NCBI GenBank assembly: GCA_029916745.1
Contig: JARXWK010000010.1
Location: 1 to 64,000 of the forward strand
Length of the DNA: 64,000 nt
Reading direction: 5' to 3'
Source: Dysgonomonadaceae bacterium PH5-43
GTDB taxonomy: Bacteria > Bacteroidota > Bacteroidia > Bacteroidales > Azobacteroidaceae
In this document: positions 23,996 through 31,654 of the stretch, in pieces
Numbering within the stretch: position 1 is the first letter of the stretch
Layout of the letters: each line of letters begins with the position of its first letter
Notes under the pieces: generated by a model
Told to the model about the DNA's origin: nothing
The model's input: only the letters and a program-made list of their open reading frames with translations
The model's database searches: none
Position numbers and translations under genes: made by a program

Positions 23996-25276
23996 TTACC
24001 AAGCAAATAAAGGATAATCCTTCATAATACTATTAACCTTCTCAGCAACCGATTTAATAACTTTATCGTTGTCGACATTGCTAAGTACAACATCTATAAG
24101 ATCTACAATATCTCCCATTAAATCTTCTTTAACACCACGAGTTGTGATTGCTGGAGTACCGAAACGTAGTCCTGAAGTTTGGAAAGGAGAACGAGAATCA
24201 AAAGGAACCATATTCTTGTTAGACGTAATATCTGCTTTTACCAATGCTAATTCAGCAACTTTACCTGTTAGATCTGGGAATTTAGAACGAAGGTCAACAA
24301 GCATAAGGTGATTGTCAGTTCCTCCGGATACTATCTTATAACCTTTGTCAACTAAAGCTTGAGCCATAGCGGCTGCGTTTTTCTTTACTTGTGTTTGGTA
24401 AGTGATATATTCAGGTTGAAGGGCTTCGTTAAAAGCTACAGCCTTAGCAGCTATAACGTGTTCTAATGGTCCGCCTTGAACTCCTGGGAATACGGCAGAG
24501 TCTAATAGAGCCGACATCATTCTTATTTCTCCCTTAGGAGTTGTTTTACCCCAAGGATTTTCAAAGTCTTTACCCATCATAATAACTCCACCTCTTGGTC
24601 CTCTAAGTGTTTTATGAGTGGTAGAGGTAACTATGTGTGCATATTTAACAGGATTGTTTAGCAAACGAGCAGCAATAAGTCCGGCAGGGTGAGCCATATC
24701 TACTAAAAATATAGCACCAATGCTATCAGCAACCTGACGAATACGAGCATAATCCCATTCTCTTGAATAAGCCGAAGCTCCGGCTATAATTAATTTAGGT
24801 CTTTCTCTTAAAGCAACAGCCTCTAATTGTTCGTAATCTACTTGTCCTGTAATATCGTTTACGTTGTATTCTAAAGCTTGATAAACTAATCCGGAGAAGT
24901 TTACTGGCGAACCGTGGCTAAGGTGTCCTCCGTGAGATAAGTTTAGTCCTAAGAATTTATCTCCCGGATTAAGGCAAGCCATAAACACTGCCATATTAGC
25001 CTGAGCTCCAGAGTGAGGTTGAACGTTAGCCCATTCGGCACCAAACAATTCTTTTAAGCGATTTATAGCCGTTTGCTCTATTTCGTCGACAAACTGACAG
25101 CCTCCGTAATATCTTTTACCAGGGTATCCTTCGGCGTATTTGTTGGTTAACACCGACCCGGCAGCGTCCATTACTTCTTGGCTCACAAAGTTCTCAGAAG
25201 CTATCAACTCTATACCGTGTAACTGACGGTTATATTCTTTGTTGATAATGTTAAAAATTAATTCATCTCTCTTCAT
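23996..25276 (-). CDS. glyA: Serine hydroxymethyltransferase
   Basis: PLP enzyme converting serine and tetrahydrofolate to glycine and methylene-tetrahydrofolate, the main one-carbon source. 426 residues, family-normal. Seen: [14 protein letters not shown] (23-36), [16 protein letters not shown] (45-60), [15 protein letters not shown], the cofactor Asp in [14 protein letters not shown] and the PLP lysine in [14 protein letters not shown] (Lys222). Last gene of the minus-strand group pyrB-pyrI-flavin reductase-barrel protein-glyA, 39 bases after the barrel gene, followed by a terminator. Folate, glycine and pyrimidine supply are metabolically linked, which fits the shared transcript. Confidence 0.97.
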   Translation of the reverse strand: MKRDELIFNIINKEYNRQLHGIELIASENFVSQEVMDAAGSVLTNKYAEGYPGKRYYGGCQFVDEIEQTAINRLKELFGAEWANVQPHSGAQANMAVFMACLNPGDKFLGLNLSHGGHLSHGSPVNFSGLVYQALEYNVNDITGQVDYEQLEAVALRERPKLIIAGASAYSREWDYARIRQVADSIGAIFLVDMAHPAGLIAARLLNNPVKYAHIVTSTTHKTLRGPRGGVIMMGKDFENPWGKTTPKGEIRMMSALLDSAVFPGVQGGPLEHVIAAKAVAFNEALQPEYITYQTQVKKNAAAMAQALVDKGYKIVSGGTDNHLMLVDLRSKFPDLTGKVAELALVKADITSNKNMVPFDSRSPFQTSGLRFGTPAITTRGVKEDLMGDIVDLIDVVLSNVDNDKVIKSVAEKVNSIMKDYPLFAW

Positions 25277-25315
25277 AATAATTACTATAATATTAATTTA
25301 TTCTTAATTCGATAA

Positions 25316-26023
25316 TCAAAACATTACCCCTAAAGATAATTTTAGAATATTCTCAGTTTTATCTAATCTTATATCCTTTAACTCGTTTGGCGCATTCTTT
25401 ATCTTGCCAAAGTCTACGTCAGTATTTGTTATACTTATCTGGTATCTTATGTCGAATATTAATCTGTTTACATTAAATGAAAAGCCTATAATGCCGTAAG
25501 TATTGTAGTCGGCAGAATAGTCGTAAAAAGAACCATTGTCGTATTCGTATTTCGAGTTATAGTTATATATAATCGAAGGACCTATAAATGCGTTAAGAAT
25601 AAAAGGTCTGTCATTGATAATATTATAACCGACAAGAATATTGAAATTAAGACACTGAGTTTGTTTTTGTATATTATACAGAGTTGCTGCCGTTTCGTTT
25701 GAACCTACTGTTGCGAACGAAAGTTTTTGTCTATGAATATTCCAAGCGGTTTCGGGTTGCATAAAGAAGTTGTCGAGGTTTATTCTTAGAAAACAATTAG
25801 CAGTAAAGCCAGCTTTGTTGAAACTTGAAGTTTTCGATAGTTTTGTGTTTCCTTGGTATGCTTCGTAATTATTAGATGATAAAGCATTGATTCCAATCTT
25901 GAAACCTATATTAACAGGCTTACTATTTATAAGAGCAGTAGAGTTTTGACTGTAACTTAGTTGCGTTGCAAACAAGATACAGATATAAAGAAAAACATAT
26001 TTTATGTCTTTTTTACCGTTCAT
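25316..26023 (-). CDS. Outer-membrane beta-barrel protein (PF13568-like)
   Basis: 235-residue small outer-membrane barrel. Signal peptide KDIKYVFLYICILFATQLSYSQ, then alternating-residue strands ending in KLSLGVMF, a proper C-terminal aromatic barrel signal. KPVNIGFKIGINALSS and the Tyr-rich PSIIYNYNSKYEYDNGSFYDYSADYNTYGIIGFSF resemble porin-family barrels of Bacteroidota. The frame is open further upstream to 26056, but that would overlap the flavin reductase gene, and the ATG at 26023 gives a proper signal peptide. It is 1 base after the flavin reductase stop. Unusual to find in a pyrimidine operon; function unknown. Confidence 0.75.
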   Translation of the reverse strand: MNGKKDIKYVFLYICILFATQLSYSQNSTALINSKPVNIGFKIGINALSSNNYEAYQGNTKLSKTSSFNKAGFTANCFLRINLDNFFMQPETAWNIHRQKLSFATVGSNETAATLYNIQKQTQCLNFNILVGYNIINDRPFILNAFIGPSIIYNYNSKYEYDNGSFYDYSADYNTYGIIGFSFNVNRLIFDIRYQISITNTDVDFGKIKNAPNELKDIRLDKTENILKLSLGVMF

Positions 26024-26024
26024 T

Positions 26025-26594
26025 TTATTTTTTGCGGCGTTGAACACTCCAACCAAACTTACCTATAAACTCGCCAAGTTCGTGATATTTACCGTGAGAG
26101 TAGGCCAATAAGTTTGCTTTCTCCATATCGAAACTTCCTGATAGAGGATTTATGTATTTATCGTCGGCCAATACATTCACAACTTCGGCAATAAACATAT
26201 CGTGACTCCCCAGAGGTATAATTTCTTTAACTCTACACTCTATACATAAAGGAGATTCTTCTATGTAAGGAGCCTTTACTATATGAGATTTGCCAGGTGT
26301 AAGCTTCATTTCGCTAAATTTGTTATAATCTTTACCCGAACGTACTCCGCACCAGTCGGTAGCGTAAGCCAAATCTTTAGTCGTAAGATTAATAACAAAC
26401 TCCATATTCTTTTTTAGTATAGAGTAAGAATGTCTTTCGGGACGTACAGATATATAACACATTGCAGGGTCGGTACAGATAGTTCCTGTCCACGCCACAG
26501 TAATAATGTTATATTCGCTTTCATCGTTTCCTACCGAAACCATAATAGCAGGTAGGGGATAGATGAGCGTTCCGGGTTTCCAACTTACTTTCAT
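26025..26594 (-). CDS. Flavin reductase family protein (FMN-binding split barrel)
   Basis: 189-residue cytoplasmic flavoprotein. Family marks: [51 protein letters not shown] (about 10-60), which covers the FMN phosphate site, and [29 protein letters not shown] (about 65-94). C-terminal [24 protein letters not shown] is common in this group in anaerobes. Overlaps pyrI by four bases (ATGA). Relatives reduce flavin or act as small NAD(P)H oxidoreductases; the physiological partner is unknown. Confidence 0.87.
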   Translation of the reverse strand: MKVSWKPGTLIYPLPAIMVSVGNDESEYNIITVAWTGTICTDPAMCYISVRPERHSYSILKKNMEFVINLTTKDLAYATDWCGVRSGKDYNKFSEMKLTPGKSHIVKAPYIEESPLCIECRVKEIIPLGSHDMFIAEVVNVLADDKYINPLSGSFDMEKANLLAYSHGKYHELGEFIGKFGWSVQRRKK

Positions 26595-27049
26595 AATAAT
26601 TCTATATCTTCTTTAGCAATTTGCATTTCGCAGTATTGGCATTTAAGCGTTACCGCATCTTTGTTTATAACCTTGAAACGAGTTTTCATAGGCTCATTAT
26701 TAGTTATACATACAGGATTATTGCATTTAACTATACCTAATAACTCATCAGGAAGAGAAACAAGTTTCTTTTCTACAACCTCATAATCCTTAATAATGTT
26801 TAGTTTTACTTGAGGAGCGATTAAGGCAATTCTATTTATTTCGTCTTCTTCAAAGAATTTATCTGCAATCTTTAAGATACCTTTCTTCCCCATCTTCTTG
26901 CTATCTAAATTATAGCCTATGGTAACGGGAGTTGTTAATTGCTCTATTTCTAATAAAGAAACAACATTGAATAATTGTTCTGAAGGTATATGATCTATAG
27001 CGGTACCGTTTTCTAAGGCAGCTACTTGGAGTTCTTTATTTTTTGTCAT
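26591..27049 (-). CDS. pyrI: Aspartate carbamoyltransferase regulatory chain
   Basis: Regulatory subunit of ATCase, which binds CTP/ATP and gives feedback control of pyrimidine synthesis. 152 residues from the ATG at 27049. N-terminal nucleotide domain: [29 protein letters not shown] (5-33) with the TAIDHI motif. C-terminal zinc domain has four cysteines at about 109, 114, 137 and 140 (KCNNPVC, KCQYC), which bind zinc and contact PyrB. An in-frame ATG 9 bases upstream (27058) is possible but overlaps the pyrB end more closely. Directly behind pyrB (10 bases). Confidence 0.96.
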   Translation of the reverse strand: MTKNKELQVAALENGTAIDHIPSEQLFNVVSLLEIEQLTTPVTIGYNLDSKKMGKKGILKIADKFFEEDEINRIALIAPQVKLNIIKDYEVVEKKLVSLPDELLGIVKCNNPVCITNNEPMKTRFKVINKDAVTLKCQYCEMQIAKEDIELL

Positions 27050-27059
27050 AACGCACATA

Positions 27060-27977
27060 TTACTTACAATTAATATTTAGAGAATTACAAATTATGGCTT
27101 GTCGTGCAAACAATCCGTTTTTGGCTTGTTCGAAGTAGTATGCTTTAGGATTATCGTCAACATCATAAGCTATTTCGTTTACACGTGGTAGCGGGTGAAG
27201 TATTCTTAAATTATCTTTACTATTTGCCAACATAGCATTATTAAGTACGTATAAGTTTTTTACCTTTTCATACTCCATAAGATCTGTAAATCTTTCTCGT
27301 TGAACACGTGTCATATACAATATATCCGACTGATTGATTACCTCTGTTGAGAAATCGGAGTATTCGAAGTAAGGTATATTATTCTTGTTCATAAACTCTT
27401 TATATAGCTCTGGTATTTTAAGTTCGTCGGGAGCGATTAAGTAAAAAGTAGGATTGAAGTGTGCCAACCCCGAAATAATAGAGTGTACCGTGCGACCATA
27501 CTTTAAGTCGCCCACCAATGCTATTTTAAGATTGTCTAAAGTGCCTTGAGTTTTATATATCGAATATAAATCGAGTAGAGTTTGCGAAGGATGCTGATTA
27601 GCACCATCTCCTGCGTTAATGATAGGAATATCTGTAACTTCGGCAGCATATCGTGCCGCACCTTCCAGATAGTGTCGCATAATAATCAGGTCGGCATAGT
27701 TGCTAACCATTCTTATTGTATCTTTAAGTATTTCCCCTTTAGATGAGCTTGTGGTAGCTGCATCGCTAAATCCTATAACACGTCCACCCAGTCGGTTTAT
27801 AGCTGTTTCAAAACTCAAACGTGTGCGTGTTGAAGGCTCAAAAAAGAGAGTAGCGCACACTTTGCCTTCCAATACTTTTTGATTTGGATTCTGTTCAAAG
27901 TACTCGGCTTTTTTTATAAGCTCAAGAATATCTTCTTTTGAACAATCTGCTATAGATACAAAGCTGTTCTTTTTCAT
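27060..27977 (-). CDS. pyrB: Aspartate carbamoyltransferase catalytic chain
   Basis: Catalyses carbamoyl phosphate + aspartate to carbamoyl-aspartate, the committed step of pyrimidine synthesis. 305 residues. Carbamoyl-phosphate loop [13 protein letters not shown] (Ser49-Arg53), [20 protein letters not shown] (the HPxQ signature, about 130-149), [12 protein letters not shown], and the aspartate loop with VQRERF. Usual length. First gene of the pyrBI-flavin reductase-barrel-glyA group; promoter -7 box at 28005-27998. No attenuator-type leader is evident. Confidence 0.97.
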   Translation of the reverse strand: MKKNSFVSIADCSKEDILELIKKAEYFEQNPNQKVLEGKVCATLFFEPSTRTRLSFETAINRLGGRVIGFSDAATTSSSKGEILKDTIRMVSNYADLIIMRHYLEGAARYAAEVTDIPIINAGDGANQHPSQTLLDLYSIYKTQGTLDNLKIALVGDLKYGRTVHSIISGLAHFNPTFYLIAPDELKIPELYKEFMNKNNIPYFEYSDFSTEVINQSDILYMTRVQRERFTDLMEYEKVKNLYVLNNAMLANSKDNLRILHPLPRVNEIAYDVDDNPKAYYFEQAKNGLFARQAIICNSLNINCK

Positions 27978-27997
27978 TTGTTACTGACATTTATTTA

Positions 27998-28005
27998 CAA
28001 ATGTA
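27998..28005 (-). promoter_or_regulatory. -7 box of the pyrB operon
   Basis: TACATTTG on the minus strand, 21 bases before the pyrB start. No convincing -33 element; the upstream flank is repeat-family B sequence. Confidence 0.5.
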
Positions 28006-28008
28006 CAA

Positions 28009-28244
28009 TAAAACTAAAAACTAAGAGCTAAAATAAAAAAGTTTTTTGTGTGCTTGCACGCAAAAAGTTACAAGATAAAAATTAGGGCTGCCCAAAGTGC
28101 ATAATTTGCATAATCGTATGGAGAGCGAAGCGTTACCTGCAGTTGTTGAGGTATATTGCCGTTTCGCGATTTTGCTGCGATTTGTGTCAACTATTAGTTT
28201 TTATCTTGTATCTTTTATCTTGCAACGAAGCGGTATGTACTTCG
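28009..28244. repeat. Intergenic repeat element, family B (copy 1)
   Basis: Flanked by AAAACTAAAAACTAAGAG at the left and the complementary TAGTTTTTATCTTG/TTTTATCTTG words at the right (28194-28222). The core GGAGAGCGAAGCGTTACCTG (28120-28139) recurs at 52455-52479 and 61988-62011. Fills the whole gap between pyrB and the metY stop codon. No gene. Confidence 0.7.
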
Positions 28245-29525
28245 TTACAACAACGCTTGCTCTAAGTCTGCAATTAAGTCGTCTATATGTTCTGTTCCGA
28301 TAGACAGGCGAATAGTGCTTGAATTAATACCCTGTTCGGCAAGTTCTTGTTCGCTAAGTTGCGAGTGTGTTGTTGTTGCAGGGTGAATAACCAACGATTT
28401 TGCATCAGCAACATTTGCCAGTAGAGAGAAAATTTCTAATCGATCAATAAAACGGTATGCTTCCTCTTTTCCGCCCTTTATGTCGAAAGTAAATATAGAG
28501 CCTGCTCCATTCGGGAAATACTTATTATACAACAAGTGATCGGGGTGGTTTTGGAGCGAAGGGTGGTTTACTTTAGTTATTTTAGGGTGATTGTTTAGGT
28601 AGTTTACCACCTTAATGGCGTTGTGTATATGACGTTCTACACGCAACGAAAGAGTTTCCAGACCTTGTAATAATATAAATGCGTTGAAAGGACTGAGCGT
28701 TGAGCCAGTGTCGCGCAACAATACAGCACGTATGCGAGTAACGTATGCCGCAGCTCCCACAGCTTCAATAAAACGAACTCCGTGATAGCTTGGGTCGGGT
28801 TCGGTAAGTTGGGGGAATTTGCCAGAGGCAACCCAGTTAAACTTTCCCGAATCTACAATAACTCCACCTAAAGAACTGCCGTGTCCGCCTATAAATTTCG
28901 TAGCCGAGTGAACTACAATATCAGCTCCGTGTTCGATAGGGCGAATTAAAAACGGAGTTCCAAATGTATTGTCTATAATTAAAGGAATTCCGTGTTTATG
29001 AGCAATGCTTGATACAACTTCGATGTTGATAATGTTAGAGTTAGGATTACCTAAAGTTTCAATAAATATTGCTTTGGTATTAGGTTTTATAGCTCGTTCG
29101 AAGTTAGATAAGTCTGAAGGGTCTACAAATGTGGTAGTTACACCAAACGAAGGTAAAGTATTTGCAAGTAAGTTATATGTGCCTCCATAAATAGTGTTAG
29201 CCGAAACAATATGATCGCCTACACGAGTTATATTCTGAAACGCATAAGTAACAGCTGCAGCGCCAGACGAAACAGCAAGTCCAGCTACTCCACCTTCGAG
29301 TGCGGCTATTCTGTCCTCGAATACTCCTTGTGTAGGATTAGTTAGTCTGCCGTATATATTGCCAGCATCTGTTAATCCGAAGCGAGCAGCAGCGTGTTCG
29401 GAGTTATTGAATACATACGAAGTTGTTTGATAAATAGGCACCGCTCTCGCTCCGGTTGCCGAATCGGGTTGTTCTTGTCCAACGTGAAGTTGTAGAGTCT
29501 CAAAATGTAAATTGTTCTTTTTCAT
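28245..29525 (-). CDS. metY: O-acetylhomoserine sulfhydrylase (MetY type)
   Basis: PLP enzyme that makes homocysteine from O-acetylhomoserine and sulfide (direct sulfhydrylation). 426 residues, the size of MetY rather than the 380-400 of cystathionine synthases. Seen: [46 protein letters not shown], the [44 protein letters not shown] block with PLP lysine Lys210, and [29 protein letters not shown] near the C terminus, diagnostic for the Cys/Met PLP family. Divergent from an Lrp-type regulator whose control region is shared. No SAM riboswitch is seen in the 160-base gap. Confidence 0.93.
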   Translation of the reverse strand: MKKNNLHFETLQLHVGQEQPDSATGARAVPIYQTTSYVFNNSEHAAARFGLTDAGNIYGRLTNPTQGVFEDRIAALEGGVAGLAVSSGAAAVTYAFQNITRVGDHIVSANTIYGGTYNLLANTLPSFGVTTTFVDPSDLSNFERAIKPNTKAIFIETLGNPNSNIINIEVVSSIAHKHGIPLIIDNTFGTPFLIRPIEHGADIVVHSATKFIGGHGSSLGGVIVDSGKFNWVASGKFPQLTEPDPSYHGVRFIEAVGAAAYVTRIRAVLLRDTGSTLSPFNAFILLQGLETLSLRVERHIHNAIKVVNYLNNHPKITKVNHPSLQNHPDHLLYNKYFPNGAGSIFTFDIKGGKEEAYRFIDRLEIFSLLANVADAKSLVIHPATTTHSQLSEQELAEQGINSSTIRLSIGTEHIDDLIADLEQALL

Positions 29526-29556
29526 CTTTGTTTTAATTTTATTCTTATTGTTCCAG

Positions 29557-29587
29557 CAAAGGTATGGTTAGTAGGAATATCAAACAA
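29557..29587 (-). promoter_or_regulatory. metY promoter
   Basis: Minus strand: TTG (29587-29585), 20 bases, TACCTTTG (29564-29557). metY begins at 29525. Confidence 0.7.
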
Positions 29588-29591
29588 TAAA

Positions 29592-29623
29592 TTTGTAAAA
29601 TACAGAAAACATTACTATTTTTG
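29592..29623 (+). promoter_or_regulatory. Promoter of the Lrp-type regulator
   Basis: TTTG (29592-29595), 20 bases, TATTTTTG (29616-29623). It lies back to back with the metY promoter, only a few bases apart. Confidence 0.7.
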
Positions 29624-29630
29624 GGTTTTT

Positions 29631-29651
29631 AAACAGAGAAAAACTCTGTTT
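29631..29651. promoter_or_regulatory. Perfect 8-bp inverted repeat, candidate Lrp operator
   Basis: AAACAGAG (29631-29638), AAAAA, CTCTGTTT (29644-29651). It sits just after the expected start point of the regulator gene, where binding would give autorepression. Alternatively it is an RNA hairpin in the leader. Confidence 0.5.
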
Positions 29652-29689
29652 GTGTTTGGGTATTTACAAACAAAAAGAATTATATTCTG

Positions 29690-30151
29690 ATGGACAATTT
29701 AGACAAAACTGATTTGCAGATACTGCGAATTATGCAGAACAACTCAAAGCTGACTACCAAAGAACTTGCAGCTCGGGTAAATCTTTCTACTACTCCTGTG
29801 TTTGAACGCCTTAAGCGTTTAGAGAGTGAAGGATATATAAAGAAATATGCAGCAATTCTTGATGCCGAAAAACTTAATTGCGGGTTTATGGTGTTTTGTA
29901 GTGTAAAGTTAAGACGATTAAACAGAGATATTGCAAGTGAATTTATAAGCATTATTCAAGATATTCCCGAAGTTACAGAGTGTTATAATATCTCTGGCGA
30001 ATACGATTACTTATTAAAAATTCACGCTCCAGATATGAAATACTATCAAGAGTTTATCTTAAATGTTTTGGGTACAATAGAGAGTTTAGGCTCGCTAACA
30101 AGTACTTTTGTTATGGCAGAAGTAAAGCAAAATTACGGAATATCAATATGA
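29690..30151 (+). CDS. Lrp/AsnC-family transcriptional regulator
   Basis: 153-residue DNA-binding regulator. N-terminal HTH: LDKTDLQILRIMQNNSKLTTKELAARVNLSTTPVFERLKRLESEGYIKKYAAILD (residues 3-57). The C-terminal RAM/AsnC ligand domain spans about 65-150 (FCSVKLRRLN, IQDIPEVTECYNISGEYDYLLKIHAPDMKYYQEF). Divergent from metY across overlapping control DNA, so control of methionine/cysteine synthesis in response to an amino acid is a fair inference. Its stop overlaps the next gene's start (ATGA). Confidence 0.93.
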   Translation: MDNLDKTDLQILRIMQNNSKLTTKELAARVNLSTTPVFERLKRLESEGYIKKYAAILDAEKLNCGFMVFCSVKLRRLNRDIASEFISIIQDIPEVTECYNISGEYDYLLKIHAPDMKYYQEFILNVLGTIESLGSLTSTFVMAEVKQNYGISI

Positions 30152-30741
30152 AGATACTACATCTCTCAGATACGCATAATATGCACTATTTATTGCGGAA
30201 CTTGCCCGATGCAGATATAATTATTCATTCGGGCGATGTTTCTTTCGCTGGCTCTGAATCCGAAGTATTGGATTTTGTTGAATGGTTCGAGAAACTACCA
30301 TACAAATATAAAATCTTTGTGGCAGGTAATCATGATGATTGCTTGTTTGGAGAAACAATAAATGGCTTGCTCGATAACTGTTTCTATTTGTGTAATTCCG
30401 AAGTTGTAATAGAGGGCATAAAGTTCTACGGCATACCGCTGTTTATGGAAGATGTATTGTCGAGAGAATGCGATAAGCATATTTCGAATATTCCGACAGA
30501 TACCGATGTGCTAATAACGCACCAGCCGCCTTATTCTGTGTTAGATTTTTCGGAAAATACTCATTACGGCGACCCTCTTTTGTTGCAGCAAGCATTAGCA
30601 ATTCAACCTCAATACCATCTTTTCGGTCATATACACAAGGCTTACGGTATAGAGAAGATAGAGAATACAACTTTTGTAAATGCTTCTTTGGTTGATAATA
30701 ATTACAAACTCTTGAATAATCCTATTTTATTGAAAATATAA
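30148..30741 (+). CDS. Calcineurin-like metallophosphoesterase
   Basis: 197-residue cytoplasmic phosphoesterase with the full set of metal ligands: LSDTHNMHY (Asp-x-His, 7-9), IIHSGDVSFAG (GD, about 29-30), FVAGNHDD (GNHD, about 63-66), LITHQPPY (His about 128) and LFGHIHKAYG (GHxH, about 157-160). Small size and the short DTHN start match the group annotated as metallophosphatases of unknown substrate near UDP-sugar or cyclic-nucleotide hydrolases. Translationally coupled to the Lrp-type gene by four bases, though no functional link is evident. Confidence 0.88.
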   Translation: MKILHLSDTHNMHYLLRNLPDADIIIHSGDVSFAGSESEVLDFVEWFEKLPYKYKIFVAGNHDDCLFGETINGLLDNCFYLCNSEVVIEGIKFYGIPLFMEDVLSRECDKHISNIPTDTDVLITHQPPYSVLDFSENTHYGDPLLLQQALAIQPQYHLFGHIHKAYGIEKIENTTFVNASLVDNNYKLLNNPILLKI

Positions 30742-30773
30742 AAACAAATTTTATTAATTATAAAAACTAAGAA

Positions 30774-31568
30774 ATGAGAATAAAACTTTGGAACTTAAAC
30801 ACAGAAGAAGTAAGTAAATGTTTTGAAGAAATAGCTTCTTTTAATAAAACGCTGAAAGAACAACTGTTATGCATTGCAGAATCAGAAAATCAGACTCCGC
30901 AAAATATAGAACAACTATTAAAAATTCATTATCATTCGTGGAAGAAACAAGGTGCTGATGAATTAATACGCTTGTTGTTGGAAAAACGTAAATATTTGCT
31001 CGACAAAACATTTGAATACACGCCCGAAAACATTAAAAATCTTCTTAGGGTAAACCGTATTTTGTCTGAAGGTAGCGAGAAAGTTCAATTGCAAGCCCGA
31101 AAACTATTCAAAGAAATCATATCTCGAAACGATGGCTTTACTCAAGATTTTGAAATAGACGGCACCGTTAGGGTATCATATAATGGAGTTCACTCCTTAT
31201 TTTATCCCACATTAGAAGAAGAAGAGGAGGAAGAAAAAGCTACATATCCTAATATTCTTGAAATAATAGACTCAGCAATGTTTAGGAAATTTCCAAAAGA
31301 TCTTTATGCTTGTTGTTATAACGATGGCTATACTCCAGAAAAGGAAGATGAGCTTGAACTCAGCAATATGTATGTTGATGATGATGGTTGGAGATATGCT
31401 TTAGGAACAAATCGTCCTGAATTTCAAGGTGTTCGTTGTTCTTGGGCATTTAAGACCTTAACAAAAGACAGTCTTTACGCTCTGCAAGACATTGTACGTC
31501 TTAATGATTTTTGGAATGAAGTTACTGCGATTTACCAAAATTGGGGACAAAGTAATTCTTATTATTAA
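30774..31568 (+). CDS. Hypothetical protein, 264 aa, acidic run in the middle
   Basis: Not recognised. A soluble protein without signal peptide or membrane helix. Residues 1-120 are mostly helical and charged; a run of seven glutamates (about residues 147-154) separates this from a C-terminal half with CCYNDGYTPEKEDELELSNMYVDDDGWRYALGTNRPEFQGVRCSWAFKTLTKDSLYALQDIV. The C-terminal half, with many aromatic and acidic residues, resembles the small SMI1/immunity-like or DUF-type domains seen in polymorphic-toxin loci only in general style; no toxin gene is next to it. 32 bases after the phosphoesterase gene. Terminator follows at 31604. Confidence 0.7.
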   Translation: MRIKLWNLNTEEVSKCFEEIASFNKTLKEQLLCIAESENQTPQNIEQLLKIHYHSWKKQGADELIRLLLEKRKYLLDKTFEYTPENIKNLLRVNRILSEGSEKVQLQARKLFKEIISRNDGFTQDFEIDGTVRVSYNGVHSLFYPTLEEEEEEEKATYPNILEIIDSAMFRKFPKDLYACCYNDGYTPEKEDELELSNMYVDDDGWRYALGTNRPEFQGVRCSWAFKTLTKDSLYALQDIVRLNDFWNEVTAIYQNWGQSNSYY

Positions 31569-31603
31569 CAATTAACAGTAGAGTAGGTTTTACGTTACAA
31601 AAA

Positions 31604-31642
31604 AAAAGACACTGTGATTTCTAAAAACCGCAGTGTCTTTTT
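31604..31642. terminator. Bidirectional terminator (GACACTG type)
   Basis: AAAAAGACACTG (31604-31615) pairs with CAGTGTCTTTTT (31631-31642). The left flank and arm are almost the same as those of the hairpin at 39819-39860. Confidence 0.9.
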
Positions 31643-31654
31643 AGGATTATAATA

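Noticed and set aside
28097-28303. Open frame of 68 codons in the pyrB-metY gap
   Set aside because: It lies in repeat family B and runs into the 3' end of metY; no ribosome site or recognisable protein.
29526-29690. SAM riboswitch before metY
   Set aside because: The leader to the expected start point is only about 30 bases; no K-turn or SAM-box pattern.
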